A stretch of 64,000 bases of DNA, taken from Actinostola sp. cb2023 (lineage: Eukaryota; Cnidaria; Anthozoa; Actiniaria; Actinostolidae). Location: contig JAUJYZ010000783.1 of NCBI GenBank assembly GCA_033675265.1, positions 124,001 to 188,000 of the forward strand. Direction: 5' to 3'. Every line of letters starts with the position of its first letter. The stretch's first letter is position 1. The notes beneath the pieces are model-generated. The model did not search any database and was not told the DNA's origin. It saw only the letters and a program-made list of their open reading frames with translations. Positions 1-11,879 of this stretch are shown piece after piece. The position numbers and the translations under genes are program-made.

Positions 1-16
1 GGGGGGGGGGGGGGGG
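1..16. repeat. Poly-G tract at window start
   Basis: Sixteen G residues open the window, followed by TAGGGCATGTG. A G homopolymer this long can be genuine or a sequencing or assembly edge artefact; the sequence alone does not decide. Confidence 0.8.
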
Positions 17-421
17 TAGGGCATGTGCACTGAAGTCACGTGACAGCACTGCACGCATGTAATTATTCCAGGAGTGCCCGAAAATTTTTATTATAATAAA
101 ATAAATGATATTATTGCTTCGACATCATCCCCGCTATATCAATACTATCGTGAAATGCTATATTTTATTACAAAATTGTAGCCATTACTCAAATGTTCTA
201 ATTGCCACGTAAAAAATGATGTAAGGTTCAATTGTCTTAATTGGCAGGATATCAAATGCTCTTTGAACTGTGCATTTAAGCAGGCCTATGCCCTTTTCCT
301 TCGAGAAAAAGGCAAAAGCAGTTTCAGAGACATGGGAAAGGTGTGGGATATGTAAATCAATGGCACATCGCATTTGCAACAAGCTTTCAGGGAACGAAGG
401 AATGAAAGCTAATCGAGTATT

Positions 422-430
422 TAATAATAA

Positions 431-461
<31 letters not shown>
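422..461. repeat. ATT/TTA microsatellite
   Basis: A run of about 13 TTA units lies just upstream of the readable transposase homology. It inflates small ORFs on both strands that have poly-Leu or poly-Asn, which are not genes. Confidence 0.9.
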
Positions 462-465
462 GTGA

Positions 466-1110
466 CCAAGAAAAAGCCAGGACCACGGCCTAGACTTGCA
501 AGGGTCAAACGTTTAATGGTACGAAAGTTGGAAAAGATCCGCAAGACAAATTGCAACATCACACTCATGTCGCTGGTCAGACAAGCAGGTCTGGACCCGA
601 CTCTTATGCACTGCCGGACGTACAATAAGTATCTGAATGGTATATAGAGTTTTATTTCCTGCAAGCACGGAAAGAAGGATTGTTGTCTGAAGCACGCACG
701 CTCAATGAAGCGTGTTTTAAAGTCGGATCCAAACTTTAATTTACTTAGACAGGGTGTCATTTATTCACAAGTTTAATCCTATGAAGGATGTGTGTAGGAC
801 AAGAGGCCGGGTGTGGCATAGGCAAGGAGAAGGATTAAAGATAACAGCTAAAGGGAGTAAAGACCTCGTTCGCGGGCACCATCTTCATCTTATAGTTGCC
901 ATAGCTTATGGCAGGGAAATAATTCTTAAGGAGGACTATGAGAAAATGATTGGCGAGTTCTTTGCTGGTTTTATCCGTCGTTATTTCAATCTCACGTTTG
1001 GAAGGGCAGGCTCAAAGGCAAACGACAGGAGGCTGTTCGTTATTAACTGTTTGGCTAGTGATAATGCCACGTCTATAATTTTGCTCCCTCTGTCCGCTAT
1101 AAATTCATAG
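466..1110 (+). pseudogene. Tc1/mariner-like (DDE_3) transposase, frameshifted remnant
   Basis: Two blocks in different frames look like one transposase. The 5' block (about 466-647) is basic and ends in a helix-turn-helix-like stretch (residues NCNITLMSLVRQAGL). The frame then breaks and the homology continues near 650-735. The 3' block (about 739-1110) begins YLDRVSFIHKFNP, matching the first catalytic Asp region of the IS630/Tc1 family, and includes GRVWHRQGEGL and GSKDLVRG. Where the second Asp is expected (family form roughly FVMDN) this copy reads FVINC, so the active site is lost. The C-terminal Asp/Glu region is missing. No TIR or TA duplication was found. The family assignment is from memory of related invertebrate proteins; the frame breaks are seen directly. 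Confidence 0.6.
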
Positions 1111-1312
1111 CAAGACCAATGAGTTTTACTCTTTATAATTTGTTTACGAATGATTCCAACAAAATCAAACGTGGAATAACGCTCTTTCCTCTTCTCGTCG
1201 TTCATTGGAGGGAGGGGTGGGCACGCGCGCTGAAGTCATGTGACATCACCTCGCGCTGAGTTTGAAGTCACGTGACTGACACGTGTCCCCATGTAATTAT
1301 TTCAGGATTGTA

Positions 1313-3108
1313 GAATGCGATCCAGATATATTCAATAATAGCCTGGTAAAATTTCACATGACATAAGTGTAATAGTTATAAAGCATACGTAGTTTTGGAA
1401 GTTTCTTCTAGTGTTAAAAGTCCACACTGTAAAGTAAGAAAAGGTAATATTTAATTATATATGTCAATAAAACAAGTGTTCTAAAACCTAGATTATGAAG
1501 TTGGTCATAAGCTTAAATAAACCCCGACTTTTTATTCTCTTTCAGAGAATGAAGATGCTTTGTCAAAATCTGCTCCCCTATGAAAAGGGCCTCTGAAGTT
1601 GTCATATCCAGGTAATCTTTAAATTTTGATTAGTTTATGACTTCTAAATCCGTATATACCGTAAATGCTTGAGGTGTCATTTAGATTTAGATTTGATAAG
1701 CCACCTCCCGAGTAAGCGCCCTCATCCCCAAGGTATATGTATTGTTTCAATATAATGCTTTTTTTTAATTACTTTATTTGGTATATTTCCAAACAACATA
1801 GCAACCGACCATCATGGGGTTCCTCGTAATTATTTGTATTCTGTTATTCTTTGAGCTTCTTTCAACGCCTTCTTTCGACGCGTACGCGCTTGCTGTTCGG
1901 TTTTATTGACAAATGATAGGTGTGTTTATGACTCTGACCATTCTGATTGGTTAACGTTTAATTAATATGCAGCAGCCCGTTTTTGGGTCGCTAAAATTGG
2001 CGGGAATCAAGTTTGAAAAGTCCTTCCCCGGGGCACGTAGCAACAGAAAGAGAAAGGACTTTTCGAAAGTCTAACTATGAGCATACAGCTTGTGAACTAG
2101 TTGGCAAACAAGATGAGCATTTCATGTTGTACAAGGCAATTGTTGACAATGGCAGACTTCTTGGAGGATTATACATCGGGGCTGATTGCCCAATCAGGGA
2201 AATCGCCATCAGGTATATCCCTGGTAGAGGTTGCCCTTCTACCCTTGGTAATACTCTATCCCTGGCATGTTTAGATAGAGATCTTAAATATATTTTGTCT
2301 AGCTTTTTCTTCTTTTTTTTCCCGCTAGACAGCTCTCCCATGGTAACCGCCTAATGCCATATCGCACAACTTTCGCACTTGCGTCATCGCCTTCACATTC
2401 GCTTTCTGCTATAAGCAGCTGAACAGCTTGTCCTTTTCTTGTTGTGTTCCAGCCACTTTAATCGAGGGCCAAAGTGTGTCGAGTCAGTTTCTACAAATCA
2501 AATAATCAGAATATAATTTTAATGTTTTGTCACTGAAGATAATATCCCATGAGCTCGAGTGGCTTACATAATTGAACTCTACAAACATCTATTCCAACTA
2601 AAATAAACATAACTCGATATGATAACAATAATGAAGGTGCCAATAAATGATTATATGTAAGTAACTGTGTTCTCACCTCCCTTCCTGACATTTTTCCTTG
2701 ATCGTTTCTTGTGATCTTTGTACTTTTCATTTGTCTTCATTTCATGCGGTAAAACTTAGTGCTACAGACAAATACAATTGATATATGCTCAAATACAGCC
2801 AAAGTTGACACCAAAAGGGTCCGACTGTTAGGTAAAGTTGTCCTGTAACGGGAATGCTATGTCAATGCAGAACTTGCATGGTATGGGAGTTGCCACCTTA
2901 AGACCATACGGACTCAAGGTCCTGCTTATCCTTTCGGACACACCATTTATGTATGGTAAGACAGCAACTTGTTCTTGCTCATGTATGCTATCTTTGCTGT
3001 TGCTAGAAGCGATGTTACTGTTGGTGTTGCCCTTCCTTTACATTAAGAATCCTGACTGCAAAATCCAAATATTTAACTTAAATAAATAGTGATTTCAATA
3101 ATTAATAA
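1313..3108. other. Intergenic, no gene recognised
   Basis: AT-rich sequence with T and A runs. A 113-codon open frame at 2013-2354 (+) and its antisense partner have no recognisable motif, no plausible upstream signals and a terminal poly-Phe run from a T tract. I do not support a gene here. Confidence 0.6.
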
Positions 3109-3237
3109 TGGTAATTGAACTGAGTGGAGTGCAATTTCGTCTGAAATCAAACGCGCGATTACAAAATCGCACGATCGCGTAGCGGGAGTGCGGTTTGATT
3201 TCCGACCAAAATTGCATGACACGAAGTTCAATTACCA
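3109..3237. mobile_element. Foldback MITE-like palindrome
   Basis: Arms read TGGTAATTGAAC on the left and GTTCAATTACCA on the right, with inner similarity continuing through GTGCAATTT and GAAATCAAA. The centre is a CG-containing block (ACGCGCGATTACAAAATCGC). Arm length is about 43 nt. No coding capacity. No clear target duplication was identified. Confidence 0.65.
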
Positions 3238-4272
3238 CTTAATTATATCCATTTTGAAATTTACACTCATTCCATACCGGAAAACATAAACAACGATTTT
3301 ACTGATATTTACAGCTAAATGTCACGTGACGAGTAGTGCGCATTGAACGATTGAGCACATGCAAAGTCAGTTGAACAATCTCTACTCACTGACACTTGGT
3401 ACAAAAGTCCTTCTTTAATCTCTTTCTCGTCGTCAGAATCACAGACAAAAGCCCAACATCGCTTTTTTACCGTTGCTGGTTGTTCTTTTGAGTAGTAATT
3501 GAACGTACAGCTGGTGTAGTTTTGGGATCACTTGCCCTGCTGTCGTATGACCTTCGTGTTGAGGATTTGCTGCGAGCCGTGAAATTCCCTGGACATTTTA
3601 CAGTAAATACTACGCTCGCAGGATAATTATTCTACCTCAAACGATGCTCAATGGCACTCTGCATAATTCTTAGTGATTGTGGCTCATTGTCTTCGCCGTC
3701 CTTGCATTTGACTTCTGCATAGAACTGATCGAGTGAGAATCTTGTCGAGGTCAAAACTACAACATGACAGGTGCCATTTTGTTGTCAATGTTGATTTCAA
3801 TGTCAAGATTGTTGGACGTCTTGCACTAATTTTCAAACACAGAAAGCCATTGCTTTGTGAAATGGTTGTAGTCTTCTTGTTAATGGCCCGAGACTTTAAT
3901 TCATCAATATATTGGCTTGTGTAGAATTACTAGAAACACGAACTGTTTTTCCAATCGCAAATCGCAAATTCCGGAATGGACTCGCTACGACTAGGAGTTA
4001 CCGGAGCTAGTTCGCTTGTTTTGGACCTGTTTTGGCGGTTTATTCTTCATTTTCTGAATGCAAATGGATGTCAAATGACGGATAATCATTCACATTCAGT
4101 GCCTCTTCAGCTTGAAAGAGGGAATAGTCATCAATAAAAAACTGTAAGTTGAAAAAGTCACCATTTGTTTTGTAAAATATGAAAGATTTCTTGTGGTAAA
4201 ATCCAAAGTCTTTCCTGTTCATTTATTTTCCTGTTTTTTTTTCTGTGTTCTGATTGCCTGTTTTATGTTGTT
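3238..4272. other. Intergenic, no gene recognised
   Basis: No protein homology seen. The short open frames at 3733-3924 and on the minus strand at 4040-4222 show no motif. A CACGTG E-box-like palindrome occurs near 3321, which by itself means little. Confidence 0.5.
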
Positions 4273-4371
4273 CCTGCAATTTCATTGGATGTTCAAATTG
4301 GTGCGATTTAGAGCTCAAAAAGGTGCGATTTGGGAATAAATCGCACCATTTTTAACCAATCAGATTGCAGG
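4273..4371. mobile_element. Short foldback element
   Basis: The left arm CCTGCAATTTCATTGGAT and the right arm ending AACCAATCAGATTGCAGG are reverse complements with a few mismatches. The inner halves GGTGCGATTTA and TAAATCGCACC also pair. It is about 99 bp, noncoding, and probably a small MITE. Confidence 0.6.
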
Positions 4372-4720
4372 AAATGCTAGTAATTAATAGAGTTATGTTT
4401 AGCATTTGAGGATGTTAGGATGCTATTACCATTTTAGATTTTATTCTATTATATTTTATATCGTTGGTGAAGCGCTAATATGATATACGAAATTAGCACT
4501 ATATATAAATATAAATACTTACTACCTAATATTATTATTTTATTATTATTATACTGAATGTCAATATATACCATGGTAGTTTCTCAATAAAATATGAATA
4601 AAACCTGCGATTTTCTTACTTTATCCATATCATATTAAATTATTTTAGGAGGTACGCCGACACTAGGGAGTATATAGTTTGTCATCATCTTTAGCTCCTG
4701 TATCATATATAGATTATTCT

Positions 4721-4799
4721 TAAACTTTTTACTAACAAAGTTAATTTTACTCAAGTCGAGCATCTTGAGTGAAATGAATTTTGTTAGTAAAAAGTTTAA
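4721..4799. repeat. Short inverted repeat
   Basis: TAAACTTTTTACTAACAAA at the left pairs with TTTGTTAGTAAAAAGTTTA at the right, and the inner ACTCAAG pairs with CTTGAGT. The loop is about 10 nt. No flanking duplication was seen. Confidence 0.7.
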
Positions 4800-5016
4800 A
4801 CGACTGTTGAAGGGGATACCAATGTATATACTACAAGGACTGAGAATGAGATTTAATTAAAATTAAATGTATGAACCATTAAAGAGCATTTAAGGACACT
4901 AACAAAATGTTTCACTCTTAGCCTTTCGTAAAGCCTCAAAAGTTTCATGAAAGTTTCATTTCATAACTTTCGTGATTAACCGAAAGGTTAATAAAATACG
5001 TCATTAGTGACCCTTT

Positions 5017-5617
5017 CGTTAACCTTTCAGTGACATGAAATCCGTTATTTCGTCATGTGTCTAGAGTGCATAATGATAATTATCTTGAATTTCCAATAAA
5101 ATTCTGCAGTCAAGGAACTCACCGTATAACACTATATAAAAATTCATTGAACTAGAATTACTTCTAATAAAACGCTTGTTGGAATTATATGTTCCATTAG
5201 TTGGAATCGCCATTTATTTAGCTTTCAGAAAATGTATACTTTATTGGGATTTAAATGGACGGAGTATGTGTTAAGGAAACTTGAATGTATACCGGTCGGT
5301 TGTACAGTAACGGTAAAGTAACAATCAGTACTATCATATCGTTAACCTTTCAGTGACATGAAATCCGTTATTTCGTCGTGTGCCTAGAGTGAATAATGAT
5401 AATTATCTTGAATTTCCAATAAAATGCTGCAGTCAAGGAACTCACCGTATAACGCTATATAAAAATTCACGGAACTAGAATTACTTCTAATAAAACGCTT
5501 GTTGGAATTATATGTTCCATTAGTTGGAATCGCCATTTATTTAGCTTTCAGAAAATGTATACTTTATTGGGATTTAAATGGATGGAGTCTGTGTTAAGGC
5601 AACTTGAATGCATACCG
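5017..5617. repeat. Direct duplication, about 277 bp, spaced 323 bp
   Basis: The block 5017-5294 is repeated at 5340-5617 with only scattered substitutions (for example CATGTGTCTAGAGTGCA versus CGTGTGCCTAGAGTGAA). About 45 bp of unrelated sequence separates the copies. Neither copy has an ORF. The short interval and high identity suggest a recent local duplication or two halves of a repeat unit. Confidence 0.8.
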
Positions 5618-5744
5618 TGTAATTGACATTAAATAAATTATCCTTATCCTCATCCTCCATCAAATAAACAGCTCACCGGTCCGTGTTTATTAGCATTAAT
5701 TGCAATTATTTGGTCAGTGTCATTAATACAAACAATTATTAAGC

Positions 5745-5966
5745 ATGGAAAAGGACAACAATGAAGGTAAGTTTTTTTGTATCTTATCACAGCTTCATTC
5801 CATTCTTACATGTAAGCATCAACTTTCATTCATCAAGACAGTGTTAACTATGTTATTCAATATAATCTTCTAATATAGCTTTCTGAACGCGTTTTTATTC
5901 TTGTTCCTTTTTAATTTATTTATCAAGAATTAAACAAAGAAATCATGGAACAAGACAGCAGTGAAG
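5745..5966 (+). other. Twin exon-like micro-units exactly 200 bp apart
   Basis: Two similar 22-base units each read ATG, six sense codons and a splice-donor-like end: ATGGAAAAGGACAACAATGA at 5745 and ATGGAACAAGACAGCAGTGA at 5945, both followed by AG|GTAA. They would encode MEKDNNE and MEQDSSE. Sequence upstream of the second contains a possible acceptor (TTATCAAG). They look like duplicated first exons of an unknown gene, but no downstream exon was identified. Confidence 0.3.
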
Positions 5967-6516
5967 GTAAAACAGATTTTCTTGTATTTCACAATATTCT
6001 AATTTCAACAGACATTTGTTGAATGTTGTTTACCCTTATTCGTACTTCATTCGCGCGTACTTAATTTCGCAATTTGCGAAGCTTTAAGAGAAAATGAAAA
6101 AACATAATTAAATTTCGCGAGAGCGGTGTCAACAACATTAATTTTTTTCTAAGAAAAATCAAACTTATTTCTATACAAACAGGAATACATATTCATACCA
6201 TAGGAACAAGATGACAGTCAACTAGACTAACTAGACGTTATAAACTTGTTGCTAAAACAGACAAAAAAGTTTATGCTATACGGTTGCTCAGTTGCAAATG
6301 GTATTATGTTGTCGTTTTAAAAATCAATTTCGTATTAAATAACGTTTATTGTTCATGTTGATAAATTGTTTCAATGGGGGTTTTTTTCCTGGGTATTATA
6401 TTTCGCGTCTTTAAATTCCGCGAGCATTTTTCTTCGCGAGGCTTTAATTTCAAGATTTTTTTTTAAATCGCGAAAATCGCTGCATCAATAATTTCTTCCT
6501 TACAGTTGATACTTTA
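5967..6516. other. Intergenic with TTCGCG/CGCGA motifs
   Basis: No gene. Repeated TTCGCG, CGCGAG and TCGCGAAA motifs occur at about 6050-6125 and 6400-6480 in partly inverted arrangement, perhaps a degenerate foldback element. Boundaries could not be set. Confidence 0.35.
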
Positions 6517-6793
6517 CAGTGCGACTACACCAACCAAGGCCACCCAAACAAATTTTGAATCAAATTTTCTAATCACATTTGTGACGCTGAATAACAGAAT
6601 GATGTTGAATTCTACAATTTAAACTGTTTCCTGTTCACTCTTGATCATATACATACACAAATAAAGTAAAAAATATGCTTTTAAAGCGAAAATTTGAAAA
6701 TTTGTGCAGATTCTATTGTTTAAATACTCAATTGTGATTGGATAATTTGTATGAAAATTTGTTTGGGTGGCCATGGTTGGTGTAGTCACACTG
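6517..6793. mobile_element. Tc1/mariner-type MITE with TA target site
   Basis: Terminal inverted repeats begin CAGTGCGACTACACCAACCA on the left and end TGGTTGGTGTAGTCACACTG on the right, and continue inward through GGCCACCCAAACAAATTTT. Each end is flanked by TA (6515-6516 and 6794-6795), the Tc1/mariner target duplication, and the CAG(T) start fits. It is 277 bp and noncoding; the open frame starting at 6751 simply runs out of the right repeat. Non-autonomous element, probably mobilised in trans. Confidence 0.8.
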
Positions 6794-6795
6794 TA

Positions 6796-9197
6796 AAAGC
6801 AGAAGACCTACAATCAGATATTACAGGGTTTATACATAATGTGTCTCCCATCAAACACAATCATAGCAATGTTCAATGGTTCGATTGCTCTTTCGAGATG
6901 GAAAATCACACTGTTAGGGCTGCATGTTTTGATCCAACTCCAACCAATCAACACCGTTTTAATAAGCATCCCAAAACAAGTCACCAGTGAAGCTATAAAA
7001 TTATAAGCTAGGCATAAAGAGAGGAGGGCTCTTATATAATAATACAAAAGAAAACTATTATAGTTGAACTCCTTTCGACTCATCCTTGGCCCGAACACCA
7101 GCCGATTATTACAAGAATGCTATGTACATCGATTACATGTACAATGTACATACACCAGGATGAATCTATCGAATCAAGTAAGCTTAATTTTTAAAGTCAT
7201 TTTAGTTTTTGTTTGAACTTAATTCAGTTATTGTAAAACACCAGCCAATTTAATGAATTCTGCCTTTCTAATAACTACTGTACAGCCCTGAATATTTTGG
7301 TTCAATCATTATATCAGGAAATCAATGTTTTTGACCAATTGATATATTGCCTATATGTGACCATGAAATCAGTTTTCAGTTTCATTACAGGACTCTTTTG
7401 GTGTATTTAACTGACAGTGTCATACATTAGCAACATTTATTGAAATCATGTTTTTTTTAATATAAAAGGGTCAGTACTTTTTGAATGCAAACCTGATGCA
7501 AGTGCCAGCACTACAATACAAGTTGGCTCCCTGAACACACTTAAAGCTGGGCAAATACTCACTGTTACTGCATTGGTTAGTAAGCTGACATGTTAACCCG
7601 TGCAAAATCCTGTGAAAGCCACTTATATGATCCAAATTTATTGCATAATTTATTGCGTTATCATGCTAAGGGTTCTGACTTTTGTGTAAAAAAAGGGAAC
7701 GAAATGAGTAAAATGTAAACACCAAAAACTATAACACTGCAGATACCTTAATGTAAATGATTACTATCGACTCAATTTCTTGTAAAGCAAGAGACAGCCT
7801 TACGGTGCAGATCCGGGAATGTATTGCAACACACTTAATCACAAATATTCATCATTCCATTAGCTTCACGAATTTGAAGTCAAGCACGATGGCAAATTAC
7901 GATTAGTTGAAATTGGTGAAACAGTCAACTGAAGTTGTACATTTGCAGCCGAAAGAGACATCACCATTTGGTGTGATGCTTTATCAAAATGACTAGTCAG
8001 GGGAGCCACCAGCTAAGAAAGGTTTAATTCATTCACAAAATGGAATCTATTTTTAAAATATGAAGCACAAGAGATCGACTCAAGCAGGGAATTGGAATAT
8101 TAGAACTGGCTTTTAGTTTTGAAATTCATTTTAAATTTTCTTTCTAAAGCCTTATCAACAACTTTGAGTTTTCAGATGGCGCAACTACTAGCGTTTATTC
8201 AATTTTGACTCTAGCTGAATCGGATAAAGAGAATTACAAATAACACTATATCATATATATAATTATCATCATTAAAATATAAATATATATAATACATACC
8301 ATTACAAGGCCGACCAAACCCAACCATGCTAATGACACCAACAAAATATAAATACAGTTGATTATTATTTGAATTGTAACAGCGTATAATTGCTCGTGAA
8401 CATTTTTTTTCCTTGAGAGCCCAGTGCAGAAGTTATGATTTCCATCAAAAGCGGAAGCTTTGCAGTTACATTAGATAATGATAATGCGGCCCTATCAGTA
8501 AATGAGAAAATAAGTCTGGGTATAAACAACCTTTGTCCTGTAATAACTAAACAATAACGGACACCTTTCAGTTTGCTGACGAAATTCGTTCCTTGGCAAT
8601 TAACCAAGGCGAAATCCTAGTATGATTTGATGTTACATCATATGATGGCCCAAATTGTAGGTGTGATTATCAAAAATAAACATCTTGCTTGGCATGCAAC
8701 AAAGACCAAACAACTCAACAAGAAAACGAAGAAGAAGAAAGTACCTGTAGTAATTGTAAGATTACAACCTTGGCATCTCTTTGCAATACAAACCTGGTTG
8801 TTCAAATAGTCATCAAAACACCCAAGGAACTCTATACATGCTTCAACGATCGTATACAGAGTTTTCTGAGAAACATCAAGTATACCAAATGATTAGTTGA
8901 AATAGACACAACTGAACATAAAGTGCCTATCGCCCCTAGCCAAATTTCACTTGGAAATCTTTGAGGGGTTGTGGGATTAATTTCGAAAACAAAATTAAAA
9001 TTCATTATTTTCTCTTTGTTTTATCGATGAAAGAATTTGGGTAAAACGAAGAGTTTTCGGCATTTTGATTTTACACATCGCGCAGAAAAATTACTGGATA
9101 CTAACAGAGCGTGTGACGTCAACCCGGTATCAAACAGCATAATTCACGATTCATTGATTACAGCGTCTTGCATATGTTTACATCTCCGGTGTAAACA
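6796..9197. other. Intergenic, no gene recognised
   Basis: Open frames at 6814-7098 (-), 8365-8607 (-) and 8627-8892 (+) lack recognisable domains. The sequence is AT-rich with T-runs. I see no splice-connected set of exons. Confidence 0.5.
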
Positions 9198-9285
9198 ATG
9201 CCTAATAGATGTGTTGTAGGCAGTTGTGAATAAGGGAATTATCCTTCACAGTATACCGTTTCTAAAGTCCACTTTTACACTCGTT
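9198..9285 (+). pseudogene. THAP zinc-finger N-terminal remnant
   Basis: ATG at 9198 opens MPNRCVVGSCE, a good match to the start of THAP domains (M-P-x-x-C-x-x-x-x-C), then TAA. One base out of frame the sequence continues NKGIILHSIPF, which resembles the next THAP segment (a His-x-x-Pro-Phe region). Homology ends in the 38-bp tandem duplication at 9277. The later Cys and His ligands are absent. THAP domains are typical N-termini of P-element, Kolobok and ISL2EU transposases. The identification is by motif only. Confidence 0.5.
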
Positions 9286-9352
9286 TATTCATTTGTATTA
9301 AATTTTATGGATTGACACTCGTTTATTCATTTGTATTAAATTTTATGGATTG
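9277..9352. repeat. Perfect 38-bp tandem duplication
   Basis: The unit starting ACACTCGTTTATTCATTTG and ending TTTTATGGATTG occurs twice without a gap (9277-9314 and 9315-9352). It interrupts the THAP remnant. Confidence 0.9.
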
Positions 9353-9490
9353 AAACTGGAAGACATACAATACCAAAAACACCTGATTATTTAAAGGCTC
9401 TCTGCATATTGTGCCTATAGCATGCAGAACGCAAAAAAATGAAATCCTTCAAATCTAGTCAGAATGTTACGGAAGCCCAAAGGGGACATG

Positions 9491-9871
9491 CTACAAATAA
9501 GAGTTGCTACATACAAACATGGCTGTTGCAAATAAAAAAGAATAGCTGCAAATAAATAAACAATTCTGCAAATAAAAAAGAATTGCTGCAAATAAGAAAG
9601 AATTGCTGAATAAAAAAAATGTTGCTGAAAATAAAAAAAATGTGCAGCAAATAAAAAAAATTGTTGCAGCAAATAAAAAAAGAATTGCTGCAAATAAAAC
9701 AATTGTTGCTGCAACTAAAAGAATTGTTGCTGCAAATAAATAAAAAAATGCTGAAAATTAAAAAAGAATTGCTGAAAATAAAACAAAATGTTGCTGCAAA
9801 TATTATTTTTTTTGCTGCAAATAAAAAAATTGTTGCTGCAAATAAAAAAATATTGTTGCTGCAAATAAAAA
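9491..9871. repeat. Minisatellite, unit TGCTGCAAATAAAAAAAT-like
   Basis: About eighteen degenerate copies of a 15-24 base unit built from (GT)TGCTGCAAATAAAAA(A)A. It yields apparent ORFs on both strands (Leu/Gln/Lys-rich on +, Phe/Cys-rich on -) that are artefacts of the repeat. Confidence 0.85.
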
Positions 9872-10047
9872 CCACAAAGTACTGTGCGCGCATATTGGCA
9901 GAGGAGGTCTGGGTTAATTATGGTCTAGCTACATGTAATTTTGGTGCGAAAATCTAGCTTGGATCGCTTGGATGCATGAAGTATTTTTATGGTTCATTAG
10001 TTCAGTTACTTCCGTTCTCTGTTATTTTGGTGAACCTTGTCCTAAAA

Positions 10048-10792
10048 ATGTTTTGCCCCCAGTGTGGCATCCAATCCATACAGACGGCAAAGTTCTGCCA
10101 TAACTGCTCGAAAGAGCTGCCAACCTCTCCCGCCAACTTGTCATCTTCATCGTACACAAACACTGCCACTGGGCCACCTAAACGATCGCATAATGTTATT
10201 CCAGGATTTTAGAAGGAAAAAAGAACAAGATAGAAGCTCTCGATTCAGCAGTAAAAAGCTAAAGGGATCATCCTCAAGCGATAACAAGAAAGAGGTGACT
10301 ATTCAAATCGGGATCATGAAAATGAGTGACGACGATGTGCTGAAGTTTATCCGTGGATCAAACTTGCCACTGAAAATGATATATAATATTGCCAGCGATG
10401 ACCTGTTAGCCAAAGCAGTGGCCAAGCATAGCCAATAAAGATATTTTGAATAAGCCTGTCAGGTCCTACATATTCCGGGCACTGAGGAACCCTTTGTGCT
10501 GAACAAGTATAAAGATGTTCTTGGGAAGCCCTATGGTCGAATTAGTCTATATATTTGTCGTAACACGGACCATATGGAAACTCTCACACACGACTTTATG
10601 TGCGAAACAGACCTCGTCGATTTGGCCAAAGATAATGATAGCACTGCTGCTGACAGTGGCAGTGTGGACGAAATCGCCACGAAAAGGAGTGTAAGAAACC
10701 CTTCAACATGTACAAGTACAATTTCTACATGTGCAAGTACAACTTCTACATGTGCAAGTACAAGCGTTGAAAAAAATGAAGTACTGTACTAA
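10048..10792 (+). pseudogene. Zinc-ribbon N-terminus of a G2E3-like HECT protein, broken
   Basis: ATG at 10048 opens MFCPQCG followed by AKFCHNCSKEL, a C-x2-C...C-x2-C zinc ribbon. The frame shifts near 10205, then continues through a basic Ser-rich linker and VTIQIGIMKMSDDDVLKFI to about 10438. After two stops (about 10436 and 10450) the same frame resumes at PGTEEPFVLNKYKDVLGKPY. This order matches, from memory, the N-terminal half of invertebrate proteins that have a zinc ribbon and end in a G2E3-like HECT ubiquitin ligase domain. No UIM or HECT region follows here; such pieces lie at 20730-21140 and 33264-33754. The C-terminal 30 residues are Ser/Thr/Cys repeats. At least one frameshift and two stops make this a pseudogene unless undetected introns intervene. 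Confidence 0.5.
10703..10766 (+). repeat. 21-bp tandem repeat, three copies
   Basis: Three near-identical units of the form TCTACATGTGCAAGTACAAC encode STCASTT-type repeats at the end of the zinc-ribbon remnant. Confidence 0.85.
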
Positions 10793-11879
10793 TATTATAA
10801 AAGCTTAAATTGAACATACAAGTCGCGGCAACGGACATTGATTGACGGTTTTCGTAGAAACAGACCCAGTTGTAAATTTGCCAACTCAAATAAAAAGCGA
10901 CTTATGCGAAAACGTTCTAATAACTCAGCATTGCCAAGCTCAAATCAAGTGATTTCTAAAATAAAGGCACAAAGGATTGCATTCAATCGAAAGCCTTTGG
11001 CAAGGCAAAAGAAAACGTAGAAGAAGGTATGGCATTAACAAAAGTTAATCCTTTTGGCAGATAAATCCGAATACGGTTCCGGAACACGATCAACTTGAGC
11101 TTGTAACTGATGAAGCAGATGCTAAAAGAATCCGAAGGCTCAGAAAGCTACCAGGGCCGATATTGTAAACAAGATAGCTAAGAAGCCTTTCCAGTCGAAG
11201 TTCAAGTTCCAAGGAACCGTCCAAGCCGGTAATACAATTGCAGTGATTGCGTTCTAATGCTCAACCTTCAAGAAGATCAGGCAGTTGTTTTGCCTGCAGT
11301 CGTTTTGGTCATTAGAGGAATTCATGCCCGGAATCGAATTCGCATTTCCAGGGTAAGAAATGATTGGAAGACAAACGTAAGACTGATTCTACTTTATCTT
11401 GTACAAAAGAATCGGAGTTTGATGTAATTCAGTATTTTTGTGATTCTGATGAAGATCTGTTGCTCAATGATTTTCATGATAGTGGAAGAAAGGTCATAGA
11501 ATTGCAAGACTTAGCTTTGGTCAATTTCTTATGTGTTACGATGATAAAGTATGTGTTTCACCTCATTGGATCCCAATGAACCAGAACAGCGTTGCTGATT
11601 CTATTAGAAGGATTATTGACATTGATGATTATTCAGTCACAGATGAGATGTTTAGTATCTACAATCATTGGGACACCAAAGCCCATTCTTGGTTTATTTC
11701 CGTTTGTGGTATAAATATTCCTCTCTATAGCTATGGTCGGTAAAGTTATTATTGCCCACATGAGATATTGTATGGCACGTCATTTCATGTGCCTCTGTGG
11801 AGGTTCGCTTCCTTTTGGACACTGTTGTGTACAGTGAGTGAAATCCCGGGAGTGAAATCGACGAGTCGCGTTTGAATTA
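10793..11879. other. Unassigned stretch with short open frames
   Basis: Open frames at 10838-11020 (basic, Arg/Lys/Asn-rich), 11364-11579 (acidic) and 11531-11743 lie in + orientation after the zinc-ribbon remnant. They could be decayed exons of the same or another element, but no motif supports a name. Confidence 0.3.

Larger units (their letters stand above)
17..1312. repeat. Imperfect direct repeats flanking the Tc1-like copy
   Basis: The stretch at about 17-75 and the stretch at about 1206-1312 share, in the same orientation, a block reading CTGAAGTCA(C/T)GTGACA and a second block CATGTAATTATT(C/T)CAGGA. The right copy has roughly 40 extra bases with another GAAGTCACGTGAC. The repeats bracket the decayed transposase but are direct, so they are not its terminal inverted repeats. 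They may be two copies of an older repeat into which the transposon landed. Confidence 0.5.

Noticed and set aside
2013..2354. 113-codon open frame and its antisense partner
   Set aside because: No motif, ends in a poly-T-derived Phe run, no supporting splice or promoter context.
9415..9957. Several open frames of about 100-128 codons on both strands
   Set aside because: All are produced by the TGCTGCAAATAAAA minisatellite.
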